Of a stretch of 64,000 bases of DNA, positions 34,690-44,418 are shown one piece after another (the first letter of the stretch is position 1; every line of letters starts with the position of its first letter). Under the pieces are notes generated by a model, which was given only the letters and a program-made list of their open reading frames with translations, did no database searches and was not told where the DNA came from. Made by a program: the position numbers and the translations under genes. The DNA is from LMUY01 sp965199005 (GTDB lineage Bacteria; Pseudomonadota; Alphaproteobacteria; Acetobacterales; Acetobacteraceae), in the NCBI GenBank assembly GCA_965199005.1, contig CBDAQK010000004.1, positions 62,001 to 126,000 on the forward strand, written 5' to 3'.

Positions 34690-36252
34690 ATGCCCAACCA
34701 CACCTCCAGCCGCAGATCGGCCCTGTCTGCTCGGGTCACTGGAAACCTCACGCCGGGTGACCTCCCTGGGGGCATCACGTTCCAGCAAATGCTCCTGGGG
34801 GCGCCCTTCCGGATGGGAGGCCCGGAGGACGACGGCGCCGATCTTGCCACATGGCTGCTCGACCACCACGTCGACCACAGTGTAGGCCAGACCAAGCTTG
34901 CAAACACGCTACAGAAGGCGGTCTTTGTCCGTGCTCCCGGAGCGTTCCTGGCTGCGGCTCAATGCTGCCAGGAAGTAGCAAGACTTCAGCGGTCCGCCTC
35001 GACGACTTTCAATGCCAGTGCGGCCTTGTTCGTTTTCTTCGCTGCCGCTCTCGGCAACCAGGAGGCGGCCTGCTGCGTGGCCGTTGAGGCAATCCGACTT
35101 GCGGAGGCGGACGACACCCTGGAAAGCGGGGCACTCGAGTTACGTGCTGCTGCTCTGGGATGGCTATCCTATGCCGCGCTTCCTGGGGCAAAGGACCTAA
35201 AGAACCCGCGACACTACGCACAATCCGCCGCCAAGCGCAGCCTGGATGACATGGCGCGCGCCTGGCAGCGGGACTTGAGCAATCAAACTTTCAGTCCGAG
35301 AGAAAGCTCAGCGGCGGAATGGCAGGGGCCCCGTGGGTTTGACCGCTTCTTTAACGTCCTCGCCGAGAACGATGGTTTAGCCCACGGCCTCGGCCGTGCC
35401 GTCGTGCTGAAATCCATTGGCGGAACGGAAACCCCTGAAGGGGGACGGGTAGCCAAGGCGTTCGGCGGACTTGTCGGCAATCCCTTGCCGCTGGTGCCCA
35501 CGCCAGATCTCCGCGCCGTCCGCGCAGTCTTGCTGCAAGGCCATCCGCATGCAGAAACGGTCATCGACGCGGTATTGTCAGAGCTTGTCGGACGCGACTT
35601 CGTTCGGCTGCCGCCTCTCGTGTTCCTTGGGCCGCCAGGGACGGGCAAGACATCATTTTGCATGTCGCTGCTCAAGGCGTTGGGCGTCTCCAGTCTGCTG
35701 TATTCCTGCGGGGGCGTCAGCGACAGCTCGCTTGGCGGCACCTCCCGCCGCTGGCACACGGGCGAACCCTGCATGCCCGTGTCCTTGATGTCCGCCCGGC
35801 AGGTAGCCTCGCCTGGCATCGTCCTCGACGAACTGGAAAAGGCCGCATGCTCGAACCAAAATGGCTGCGTCCACGACGTGTTGGCGGGCATGCTGGAACC
35901 ATCGTCGGCAGTGTGTTGGCACGACCCTTACCTGGAAGCTGAAGTCGACCTTTCGCATGTCGTGTGGCTGGCGACCGCGAACTCGGTCCGTGATCTCCCT
36001 AGGCCGCTGCTTGACCGCTGCCGGATCCTGCGCATGCCCGTTCCTGGGGTGGAGCATCTTCCGGAGCTGTCCACCATGCTGCTGCAGCGTGCCTATGCGG
36101 CCCGGAACCTGGATGAGCGCTGGGCGCACCCTCTGGACCGCGTAGAGCTTGCAGCTGTGGCAGCCGCGTGGCGGGGCGGTTCGATCCGGCAGCTGGCACG
36201 GCTGTTGAACGGCGTATTGGCCACCCGCAACGTTGCCCTTCACCTGAACTAG
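34690..36252 (+). CDS. AAA+ ATPase of the RT/AddAB-like block
   Basis: A 520-residue protein. The first 280 residues are an unrecognised helical, possibly repeat-like region. The C-terminal part is a Lon-like AAA+ ATPase: Walker A VFLGPPGTGKTSF near residue 313-325, Walker B GIVLDELEKA near 377, sensor-1 VVWLATANSVRDLP near 425, and a sensor-2-like end (WRGGSIRQLARLLN). No protease domain follows. GCAGGAG precedes the ATG at 34690; a GTG at 34681 is also in frame. Such ATPases often gate an effector in phage defence. Here the likely partners are the RT and helicase-nucleases downstream. Confidence 0.85.
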   Translation: MPNHTSSRRSALSARVTGNLTPGDLPGGITFQQMLLGAPFRMGGPEDDGADLATWLLDHHVDHSVGQTKLANTLQKAVFVRAPGAFLAAAQCCQEVARLQRSASTTFNASAALFVFFAAALGNQEAACCVAVEAIRLAEADDTLESGALELRAAALGWLSYAALPGAKDLKNPRHYAQSAAKRSLDDMARAWQRDLSNQTFSPRESSAAEWQGPRGFDRFFNVLAENDGLAHGLGRAVVLKSIGGTETPEGGRVAKAFGGLVGNPLPLVPTPDLRAVRAVLLQGHPHAETVIDAVLSELVGRDFVRLPPLVFLGPPGTGKTSFCMSLLKALGVSSLLYSCGGVSDSSLGGTSRRWHTGEPCMPVSLMSARQVASPGIVLDELEKAACSNQNGCVHDVLAGMLEPSSAVCWHDPYLEAEVDLSHVVWLATANSVRDLPRPLLDRCRILRMPVPGVEHLPELSTMLLQRAYAARNLDERWAHPLDRVELAAVAAAWRGGSIRQLARLLNGVLATRNVALHLN

Positions 36253-36425
36253 AACGGCGGAGAACCCCAGTCCTTTTCACGGTCACGGTGGTCCCACGGC
36301 CGCAGCACATGCGGGTAGCACACAGGCTTTGCTGACGGACAATTGCGACCACGGTCGGTCAGGTTACAGGCCAGTCTGCCAACTCGTTGCCAGCCTATTT
36401 AGCATGCGACGTATTGGAACCTGAG

Positions 36426-38237
36426 ATGAGCACGATGACAAGCTTGAGGCAGGTGCCGGATCAATGGATGAAGGGGTCCTGCTGGGGCGCACTCCCAAAG
36501 GCGGCTGGACTTCTCTTTGCTCTGGCACGATGCTCTGCGCTCTGCCGTCGTGAGGCCGCTGACAAGAAGGCAGGGATGCCCGAGCTGAGCCCAGAACTCT
36601 CCATCGCAAAAGGTCTCTTGCCGGAGAACCTACCTCCGGCTTTCGACACCCGTCAGCTCTGGTCGGCTCTACCCGGCATGGAGGCGGGCTACCTGGTTGG
36701 CGGTAACGTCAAAGGTCAGCCCTGTACTTACAACGCCAGCAAGAGAGGTGGTCAGCGCAGGACGTTCAGTGTGCCACACCCGGTCTACGTCCGAGAGCAG
36801 GCCCTCTTTCTTCGGAAACACTGGCCACACATCTTGGGTATCTTCGATGCAGCGACGGGATCAGCGTCCCGCCCCGTAATAGACGAAGCGGGTCCTCGCC
36901 ACATCAGGATCACTCCACACCAGGAACTGCCACGTCTGCAGTTACAGCGTCTCTCGCGCTACAGATACTGTCTCGTCACCGACGTGTCCCGTTTCTACCC
37001 CTCCGTGTACACACACGCCCTTCCTTGGGCCATAAACGGCAAGTCCGAAGCCAAGTTAGACACCAGTCCACAGTCTCCGAAAGTATTCGGAAACCGGCTG
37101 GACTATGCGCTTCGGCAATCACAGTCGAGCCAGACTGTCGGCATCGCCGTCGGACCGGATACCTGCAAGGTGGTGGCAGAAATCCTGATGTCGGCCGTGG
37201 ACCGCGAATTCATCCGGCTCAGCGGCAGCACGCCGCCAGCATACCTGCGCCATGTCGATGATTACTGGGTCGGCGGCCAGAGTGTAGAGGCATGCGAGAA
37301 GCACCTGCAGAACCTGCGTCTTGCGTTGCGGGAATACGAGCTGGACATCAACGAGGCCAAGACCCGCATCCTTCCAACCCAGCAGGTGTTCCGGCAGTCC
37401 TGGTCGTCGGGTTTCGAGAGAGACATCCGCGACGCCTTGAGACCCGGCAACGGCCGGACGAGCAGCGACGTCGTCTCCGTCATCGGCACTGTCATCGAGC
37501 AAGCCGTGCGGGAGGGTGACGACGGCATCATCAAACGAGCCGTTCGCGTCGTCGATGAGCAGAAGCTCTGGAAGGAGGATTGGAAGCTCCTGGAACACTT
37601 CCTTGTTCAGTGTGCAGTCCAGTTTCCACACTCGCTGGACTATGTGGCCCGCGTCGTGGCCTGGCGGATCAGGACAGCCCAACCCGTTGAACATGCGCTT
37701 TGGACAGAGGTGGCACATGATGTCGCAATGCGCAGTGCGCGGCTGGGACATGACTCGGAAGTGACTTGGTCGCTCTACCTGTTGAAAGAGCTGGGCCAGA
37801 AGGTAGCCAAGCCCCTGTCCGATAGTATTCTTGCTAACAACTCAGGGCTTGTTCTCGCCCTGTTAGCCCACTTCCCCGCCCACAAGCTGGCCGTGGCCCG
37901 CGGACTTGGTAATGCGCTCTTGGCAGCTGTGGACGGAGATCCTTTCGCGGGCCCGTGCTGGCCCCTTGCTTTGGAACTCAACCATCTCGCCCGGAAGACG
38001 CCGTCTTGGCAGGTGAAAACCGTCAATAGCGTGCTGGCCAGTCTGCACGCATCACGGGTCTCCTTAATCGACTGGGCGGCGCTGCCGAAGGTTTTCAGTG
38101 GTCCGCTGGGTGCAGGAGGCGGCCGGGATGTGCCGGAAACCGCAATCGAGGATTTTGGTTCAGATTACCGCAATGACGGTGTAGAAGCTGCCGCTGCAGA
38201 ATCAGTAGACGGTGACGACGGCCTAGTCGATTTTTAG
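36426..38237 (+). CDS. reverse transcriptase, UG/Abi (DRT-like) class
   Basis: A 603-residue protein with an RT domain in residues about 90-350. The catalytic motif A is LVTDVSRFYPSVYTHALPWAI with Asp about 186. The motif-B-like segment is QTVGIAVGPDTCKVVAEILMS. Motif C is YLRHVDDYWVG with Asp 278-279, a His replacing the usual Tyr/Val before VDD. The THALPWAI and VGPDT forms place it with the UG/Abi group of phage-defence RTs rather than group II introns or retrons. The C-terminal 250 residues are helical, as in that group. No maturase or protease domain is seen. The ATG at 36426 is preferred. A non-coding RNA partner was not identified. Confidence 0.87.
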   Translation: MSTMTSLRQVPDQWMKGSCWGALPKAAGLLFALARCSALCRREAADKKAGMPELSPELSIAKGLLPENLPPAFDTRQLWSALPGMEAGYLVGGNVKGQPCTYNASKRGGQRRTFSVPHPVYVREQALFLRKHWPHILGIFDAATGSASRPVIDEAGPRHIRITPHQELPRLQLQRLSRYRYCLVTDVSRFYPSVYTHALPWAINGKSEAKLDTSPQSPKVFGNRLDYALRQSQSSQTVGIAVGPDTCKVVAEILMSAVDREFIRLSGSTPPAYLRHVDDYWVGGQSVEACEKHLQNLRLALREYELDINEAKTRILPTQQVFRQSWSSGFERDIRDALRPGNGRTSSDVVSVIGTVIEQAVREGDDGIIKRAVRVVDEQKLWKEDWKLLEHFLVQCAVQFPHSLDYVARVVAWRIRTAQPVEHALWTEVAHDVAMRSARLGHDSEVTWSLYLLKELGQKVAKPLSDSILANNSGLVLALLAHFPAHKLAVARGLGNALLAAVDGDPFAGPCWPLALELNHLARKTPSWQVKTVNSVLASLHASRVSLIDWAALPKVFSGPLGAGGGRDVPETAIEDFGSDYRNDGVEAAAAESVDGDDGLVDF

Positions 38238-38300
38238 GTTGAGGGGAATGCGAGGCATGTGCGGACTCCTCTATGTCCACTTCCACTTCAGTCAGGCCGC

Positions 38301-40976
38301 ATGAGCCAGCAGCAACGGGTTAGCTTGGCCACGGTCGTCGTGGATGGTCCCATTGCCCTGCATGCACGCCGCCTCCTGGCAGCCCAGCGGGGCGAGGTCG
38401 GGCTTCAGGTCCTCCGAATGGAGCAGATGGCGGCCCGGCTTGCAGGAGGTTTCCTGCGACCGGCGTCGTCTGAAGACCTTGATGTGGCCGTACGAACCGC
38501 TCTCGCAGGTGGCGGGTTCAACCAGCTCGAAAACCTTGCAAACTTTCCCGGTGCAACACGTGCTGTCTCACGCACCCTTCGGCGAACATGGGAGGCTGGC
38601 GTGTCCCTCCCGGACTTGGCAGCCTGCAGCCCTCGGGCCGCAGACCTGTTGCTCTTGGAACAGCGGGTCCGTGCTGGACTGCCAGTCGGATCCTTGTCCC
38701 CACCGGACCTTGTCCTTGCGGCGAAGCGACGGGTCGGATTGGCTGGCAGGTTGCTCGGAGCAGTCGAGTTTGCCTCCCTGCCGTATGTCGCGCCGGTCTG
38801 GCAGGACCTGCTGTCTGTGCTCGCCGAGCACACGCGGGTGTTTTGGTCCGGTCCCGCGCCGCCAGGCTCGGAAAAGCTGCCTGGTGAAAGGGGGGCGGCA
38901 TGCGCAGTTGCCTTGCCTGCGCCTGAGGTGGTCGCCTGTGCCGACCCACGCAGCGAGGCTCTCGAAGCGCTCCGCTGGGTGCGCGAGCTCATTTCCAGCG
39001 GTCGGGCAATGCCTCGGGACATCGCCTTGGCGGCAGCCGATCCAAAGCCATGGGATGCGGCGTTGCTGGCAGCCCGCGCGGAGGCGTGCCTTCCACTCCA
39101 TTTCAGCCACGGCATTCCGGCCCTGGAAACCCGAAGCGGTCAGGCCTGCGCAAGCTTGGCCGATCTGCTCCAGCATGGTTTGTCGCAGCAGCGCGTCCGG
39201 CGGGTGCTGGCGCACTGCGCATCGGATGCACCTGGGTTCAGCAGACTGCCGAAGCATGCGCTGCTCGGGGTCGCACGAGGTGCCGCGCTATCCGAGGTAG
39301 AGCACTGGCGCGCGGCCTTCGCGGCAGCACTTCCCGGGCGTCCGGACAGGCAGGACCCTTGGCCAATCCTGCTGCCTCTGCTCGATGCGGCCGCCTCAGG
39401 GCTGGATGCTGCGCAGGATGCCGGACGGCTGTTCCTGCCACCCGCCGCACAGGGCCTCTGGACCGAAGCGTTGCGGCAGGCGCCGAACCAGGCGTTGCCA
39501 ATCACGCTCGATCGCCTTCGCGTTGCCGACGCGCGCAGTCCGGGTGACAGCGTCACGTGGGGACCGGCGCGCCACCTTGCGTGTTCACCCAGGAAGTTCG
39601 TCCGACTGCTCGGCTTGAACGCCAGGGCATGGCCGCGTCAGGCAGGCGACGACCCAATTCTCCCCGCCCATATTATGGATCTATCGCAGTGCGGCATGCC
39701 CGACGTTGCCGCCCAGGACAGGGCTGCCTTCGAAGCAATTCGCGCTGGGGCTGGCGGTGCCCTGGTCCTTTCCCGCACCCGCCGAAATGGCCGTGGAGGC
39801 TCCCTGTCGCCAAGTGCGCTGCTACCGGCTGAGCTTCAGGAGCAGGTCTTGAGGCGGCAGCGCGTGCCTACACATGCAGCGAGCCCTGCGGACCGCCTGC
39901 TTGCAAGGCCGGAGGACGCGGGCGCAGACGATTGTATAGCGGCAGCGGTAGCCTGTGCGGCATCCCGCCGCTCTTGGGCAGCCAACGCACACGACGGCCT
40001 GCTGCCAGTCAGCCATCCCTTGATCCTCCAGGCACTCGGCCAGACACAGTCAGCAACGTCGCTTCGGCTTCTGCTGCGGGACCCGCAGGGGTTCGTTTGG
40101 GCCCGGGTTCTGCATTGGTCGTCGCCTCCAAGTCAGGCCGCCGGGCAGCTCACGATGGACCCACGGGCGCATGGCGAACTGGTGCACGAAATTCTTCGGG
40201 ACGCGGTCGAAAGCCTCGAAAGAGGTTCGGGCTTCTGCGGTGCCACGGTCGTTCAGGCGCGTGCCGCCATCGACACCGCGGCCAGCGGTGTGCTGCACTC
40301 CTGGCCATCCCATCGTCCTACACCGCCACGCCTGCTCTGGGCCTACGCCGTAGATGTGGCGGCAGAGCAGGCGATGCGAGCGCTTGGGCGAGACATGCCG
40401 CTTCAGCCCAGTACACGCAGCTACACCGAGGTTGGTTTTGGTGACGTGGACACGGAGGTCTCCAGTAGCGGAGAGCGGCCCTGGAGCAGCAGATTACCGG
40501 TTCCGGTGCCCGGCACCGACCTCGTGTTTGGCGGCAGCATCGACCGGCTGGATATCCGCGCAGACGGTGCCGTGCAGGTAACTGACTACAAGACCGGCAA
40601 GGTGCCAAAGAACCACGGGACCATGGTCTTGGACGGCGGTCGCGAACTGCAACGCGTGCTCTACGCGTTGGCGGCACGGGCGCTGCTTCCGGAGGCCCGT
40701 TCCACACGGGCGCGCCTCGCGTTCCTGCAATCAGACCCTGCAGACCTAGCCGTTCTCCACGAAGTCGAAGCGGCGATTGCCTCCGCCTCCAGCCACCTTC
40801 GCGCCGCGGCCAGGTCGCTGCTGGAAGGCGTGTCGCTGCCCGGCCCCGACACGGAAGACGAGTGGTCGGCCCGTCTGCTCGCTCTGCCTGCCGCAGGCTC
40901 CGGCTACTCCAACCTAAAGCGAGCCGCCTTCAGCAAGGCATTCCATCACCTGAGGCAGGCCTGGTTGGCGCGATGA
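38301..40976 (+). CDS. AddB-like PD-(D/E)XK nuclease
   Basis: An 891-residue protein. The C-terminal 270 residues form a PD-(D/E)XK nuclease of the RecB/AddB type: GELVHEILRDAVESLERG, then GGSIDRLDIRADG and VQVTDYKTGK (the D...D-x-K core), then RELQRVLYALAAR. The N-terminal 600 residues have the length and general look of an AddB inactivated helicase, but no Walker A is present where AddB has one. The C-terminal region also contains no Cys, so the iron-sulfur staple of classical AddB is absent. Its stop overlaps the start of the AddA-like gene by 4 nt, as in addBA operons. Confidence 0.82.
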   Translation: MSQQQRVSLATVVVDGPIALHARRLLAAQRGEVGLQVLRMEQMAARLAGGFLRPASSEDLDVAVRTALAGGGFNQLENLANFPGATRAVSRTLRRTWEAGVSLPDLAACSPRAADLLLLEQRVRAGLPVGSLSPPDLVLAAKRRVGLAGRLLGAVEFASLPYVAPVWQDLLSVLAEHTRVFWSGPAPPGSEKLPGERGAACAVALPAPEVVACADPRSEALEALRWVRELISSGRAMPRDIALAAADPKPWDAALLAARAEACLPLHFSHGIPALETRSGQACASLADLLQHGLSQQRVRRVLAHCASDAPGFSRLPKHALLGVARGAALSEVEHWRAAFAAALPGRPDRQDPWPILLPLLDAAASGLDAAQDAGRLFLPPAAQGLWTEALRQAPNQALPITLDRLRVADARSPGDSVTWGPARHLACSPRKFVRLLGLNARAWPRQAGDDPILPAHIMDLSQCGMPDVAAQDRAAFEAIRAGAGGALVLSRTRRNGRGGSLSPSALLPAELQEQVLRRQRVPTHAASPADRLLARPEDAGADDCIAAAVACAASRRSWAANAHDGLLPVSHPLILQALGQTQSATSLRLLLRDPQGFVWARVLHWSSPPSQAAGQLTMDPRAHGELVHEILRDAVESLERGSGFCGATVVQARAAIDTAASGVLHSWPSHRPTPPRLLWAYAVDVAAEQAMRALGRDMPLQPSTRSYTEVGFGDVDTEVSSSGERPWSSRLPVPVPGTDLVFGGSIDRLDIRADGAVQVTDYKTGKVPKNHGTMVLDGGRELQRVLYALAARALLPEARSTRARLAFLQSDPADLAVLHEVEAAIASASSHLRAAARSLLEGVSLPGPDTEDEWSARLLALPAAGSGYSNLKRAAFSKAFHHLRQAWLAR

Positions 40977-43900
40977 CCACAGATGCCGCCGCGCGGAAGC
41001 GGGCACTCACCGAACACGGATCGACATTGTTGGTCGAAGCTGCTGCGGGCACCGGCAAGACGTCGCTGCTTGCTGGACGCCTCGTGCTGCTTTTGGCCTC
41101 AGGTGTGGCGCCTGGCGCCATCGTGGCCATAACCTTCACCGAACTTGCTGCTGCCGAACTGGCTTCGCGTGTCAGGCACTACGCGTCTGGACTCTTGGCG
41201 GGGTGCATGCCGCCCGGAATGGAGGCGGTGCTGCCGCAGGGTCTGACGGCAGAGCAGCAAGGGCACCTCCATACGGCATACGGGCGCCTGGACGAGCTCG
41301 AGTCTGCGACGATCCACGGCTTCTGCCAGACCATGCTCAGCGCCCATGCTGTCGAAGCCGGTGTGGACCCAGGTGCTCAGGTGGTAGATGCAGACGCAGC
41401 TGAGGTCTTCCTCCGGACAGTATTCGAAGAGTGGTTCCGCGAGCGTATGTCGGCCGTTTCCCAAAATGGAGAGGCCATTGCCACCCTGGCACGCGGAGAT
41501 CCGGCACGGGTCACGGAGATGCTGTGGAATTTGACGAAGTTTCGCTTGAACCATCGATCGGCGCGCACCGAGCATGTGGACTGGTCCTTGCGGCCAGACA
41601 TAGAGCTGCGTTCAGCGGTCGACGGCTTCAGACGCTGGCAATCCGGCGTCGAGCAGGAGGTCCAAACGCTTGCGGTGCTGGAACAGCTTGAGGACTTGGC
41701 CTCCTTCTACGATGAACGTCTTGGTGGCAGTCCCTCGTTTGGTGAACTCTGGGCGCTCGGCAACCCACCCCGGGTGGCCGCCATGCGCAAAGACAGCTTC
41801 GAGTTGTTGCCACTGAAGACCAAGGGCTCGTGGCAGAAGTTGGTCGGCCGGAATGCAGCCGAAGCGCGCTTCGCGGAAGCTGTTAGCCACTTCCAGGCAT
41901 GCGACGAGGCGCTGCGTGCCGTGTTGGGTCAGATTGCGACAGCGCTGGTAGAGACCCTGTCCGACCAGCTTGACGGACTGCTCCAGGCATACAGCACCCG
42001 CAAGCGCTCTGCTGCCGTCCTGGACTTCGAGGACCTCCTTGAGCAGGCACGCGGCATGCTCCGCGACCATGAGCCGGTCCGACTGGCGTTGGGCCGCCGT
42101 TACCCATACATCGCCGTCGACGAGTTCCAGGATACCGACCGCGTTCAGTGCGAGATATTATTCCGGCTGGCTGCCCTTACACCTGCCGCACGTTGGCAGG
42201 ACTGCTCCCTGCGACCTGGCGCCTTGTTCATGGTCGGCGATCCCAAGCAGGCCATCTATCGCTTCCGCGGAGCCGCCGTAGAAACGTATCAGGACGCCCG
42301 TGCCGCAGTGCTGCGGTCCCAGCCGGATGCCCTGGTCCACATCACTGCGAACTTTCGCTCCCGGCCCGAAATCCTTGAGCACGTCAACCAATGCTTCCGC
42401 AGTCCGCTTGCCCGGCATGGATATGCCGACCTTTCCGCCACGGTTGAGGACGGCCCAGCTGACGTACCCTGCCTGGCCAAGTTGGCAGTCAGAGTGCCGC
42501 CGCGCGCCCTGGTTACGGAGATCCGGGAAGCGGAGGCCGAAGCGGTCGCGGATCTTTGCGTCCGCCTTTTAGGCAGTTACCGAGTGCGAGCCCGTGTCGG
42601 CGAACTGCGAGATTTGCTCCCGGGCGACATCGCCCTGCTGGTCCCGGCCAGCTCAGACCTTTGGATCTACGAGCGTGAGCTTGAGAAACGTGGTCTGGCC
42701 ATCGCTTCCCAGGCAGGCAAGGGCTTCTACCGGCGCCAGGAAACGCAGGACATGCTGGCGCTCACGCGGGCTTTGGCCAACCCGGGGGACACGCTCGCGT
42801 TCGGTGCGCTCATGCGAGGCCCGCTGGTGGGGATGACGGACGCAACGTTGCTTGACATCACCGCGGCGCTGCCCGTGGTGGCTGGCCGCGCTGCCCGCTT
42901 GGATATTCGCACCCGCCCCGAACTGGTCGCTGAACCAGTGGCCCGGCAGGTACTCATGGCTCTGCAAAGGTTGCTGCGGCGGCGTTGGACGGCAACGCCC
43001 CACCAGCTCCTGTCAGAAGCGGTCGACCTTCTGTGTATCAGGGCCAAGCTGATCCAGAGGGAGCCTCTCCGAGGGGCAGGTACCCTGGCGAACGTCGACG
43101 CGTTCCTGGAACTTGCAAGGTCATACAGTGTGCGCGGACTGGCTGCCTTCGCCGCCGATGTGGACACTGACTGGCGGACCAAAAAGCAACTCAAGGAGGG
43201 CCTCGCCGACCTTGGAGCGGACGCGATCGCCCTTGTGACGATGCACGGTGCCAAGGGGCTGGAGTGGCCGGTAGTCATCCCCGTCAACTGCGTTTCCAGG
43301 TTTCGGCACCGTGACCCGTTCGTGCACCGCGCATCTAACGACAGCGTGCACTGGCTGCTGGGCGATGTCGCTCCGCCCGGCCTTTCTGCAGCCTGCGAAG
43401 AGGAACGCGCGGGCCTCCAGCGGGAGCGCGAGCAACTCTGGTATGTGGCGTGCACTCGTGCCCGCGATCTCCTGGTGCTTCCCGAAATACCCGACGCGAG
43501 CCCAGACTCCTGGGCCCGTGTCCTGGACCTCGCCGTGCCTGGGTTAATCGAGGTTCAGGCATCCGTTCCTGCAGGATGGGCACCGCAAGTAGCGTCACCA
43601 GGCAGGAACAACCAGACCGCTGCGACGTTCCTTGCCGAACAGAGCGCAATCCAGGCTGCCGCGAGGCCGCTCGACTGGTTGAGACCCAGCGACGCGGACG
43701 CCGACCGGCTGGGCGAGCCCGACGCAGCGTGGGAGGCAGATGTTCCGCAGGCTACCCATGGAAGGATCGTGGGCGCGGGACGGTTCAGGGGCCTGATACT
43801 CCACAAGCTCCTTGAAGAAGTAGTCCTGGGAGAGCTGCCTCCGCAGAGAATGGACCTGGAGGCAAGGGCTGGCGTTCTGTTGCCCCAGTTGATGTCGATG

Positions 43901-44296
43901 GCAGATCCATCCGAGGTTGCGCCTGACCCCACCGAACTTGCCGCCACAGTGATCGGTGTCACCGAGATGTCTGAGCTGGCGGGCATGTGGCCCCATCTCG
44001 TTCCGGAGGCTGCCGTTCTCGGCACCATCCTCGACGGTGACATCGAGCGCCCCCTGTCCGGCCGGGCAGACGCCATCGCTGTTGATGGAGACTTTGCTGG
44101 CGTGGTGGTCGATTGGAAGAGCGACGTCGCACCAAACCCGGAGCAGCAACGCGAGCACACGCGACAACTCCAGCTCTACCTCGCGGTCACGGGCGGAACA
44201 CGCGGCATGCTGGTCTACCTGACTTCGAGGACCGTGCGGTGGGTCGAGCCTGCAACAGCGTTCAACCACGCGTTGGACCATGAGAGCCAGCCTTGA
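40973..44296 (+). CDS. AddA-like UvrD-family helicase-nuclease
   Basis: An 1107-residue SF1A helicase with a C-terminal nuclease. Helicase motifs are complete: I VEAAAGTGKTSLL (residues 21-33), Ia AITFTELAAAEL, II AVDEFQDTDRVQ, III FMVGDPKQAIYRFRGA, IV ANFRSRPEIL, V VTMHGAKGLEWPVV and VI WYVACTRARDLLVL. The last 200 residues form a PD-(D/E)XK nuclease (LSGRADAIAVDG, VVVDWKSDVAP with catalytic Asp/Lys, then REHTRQLQLYL). It overlaps the AddB-like gene by ATGA. The pair may be a defence-dedicated AddAB relative that processes DNA ends, not the housekeeping recombination complex, given the RT and AAA+ neighbours. Confidence 0.88.
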   Translation: MTTDAAARKRALTEHGSTLLVEAAAGTGKTSLLAGRLVLLLASGVAPGAIVAITFTELAAAELASRVRHYASGLLAGCMPPGMEAVLPQGLTAEQQGHLHTAYGRLDELESATIHGFCQTMLSAHAVEAGVDPGAQVVDADAAEVFLRTVFEEWFRERMSAVSQNGEAIATLARGDPARVTEMLWNLTKFRLNHRSARTEHVDWSLRPDIELRSAVDGFRRWQSGVEQEVQTLAVLEQLEDLASFYDERLGGSPSFGELWALGNPPRVAAMRKDSFELLPLKTKGSWQKLVGRNAAEARFAEAVSHFQACDEALRAVLGQIATALVETLSDQLDGLLQAYSTRKRSAAVLDFEDLLEQARGMLRDHEPVRLALGRRYPYIAVDEFQDTDRVQCEILFRLAALTPAARWQDCSLRPGALFMVGDPKQAIYRFRGAAVETYQDARAAVLRSQPDALVHITANFRSRPEILEHVNQCFRSPLARHGYADLSATVEDGPADVPCLAKLAVRVPPRALVTEIREAEAEAVADLCVRLLGSYRVRARVGELRDLLPGDIALLVPASSDLWIYERELEKRGLAIASQAGKGFYRRQETQDMLALTRALANPGDTLAFGALMRGPLVGMTDATLLDITAALPVVAGRAARLDIRTRPELVAEPVARQVLMALQRLLRRRWTATPHQLLSEAVDLLCIRAKLIQREPLRGAGTLANVDAFLELARSYSVRGLAAFAADVDTDWRTKKQLKEGLADLGADAIALVTMHGAKGLEWPVVIPVNCVSRFRHRDPFVHRASNDSVHWLLGDVAPPGLSAACEEERAGLQREREQLWYVACTRARDLLVLPEIPDASPDSWARVLDLAVPGLIEVQASVPAGWAPQVASPGRNNQTAATFLAEQSAIQAAARPLDWLRPSDADADRLGEPDAAWEADVPQATHGRIVGAGRFRGLILHKLLEEVVLGELPPQRMDLEARAGVLLPQLMSMADPSEVAPDPTELAATVIGVTEMSELAGMWPHLVPEAAVLGTILDGDIERPLSGRADAIAVDGDFAGVVVDWKSDVAPNPEQQREHTRQLQLYLAVTGGTRGMLVYLTSRTVRWVEPATAFNHALDHESQP

Positions 44297-44418
44297 ACAC
44301 CATGAATACCCGCTGACCGGATGGGATGCTTATTGGCCGCAAGCGTCGCCGTTGCTGCGCCAGCCCCCTCTTCGACAATGGTGCACGGAGACCTGCCTCG
44401 AAATCCGACCGACGACAA

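Noticed and set aside
36253..36425. retron-type msr/msd RNA before the reverse transcriptase
   Set aside because: The 173-nt gap has only short stems (GACC/GGTC) and no inverted-repeat pair at its edges like that of retrons; the RT motifs also fit UG/Abi rather than retron enzymes.
40340..40365. further copy of the CTACG...CGTAGATGT motif inside the AddB-like gene
   Set aside because: The arms are only 1 bp apart and the bases are explained by the coding sequence AYAVDVA.
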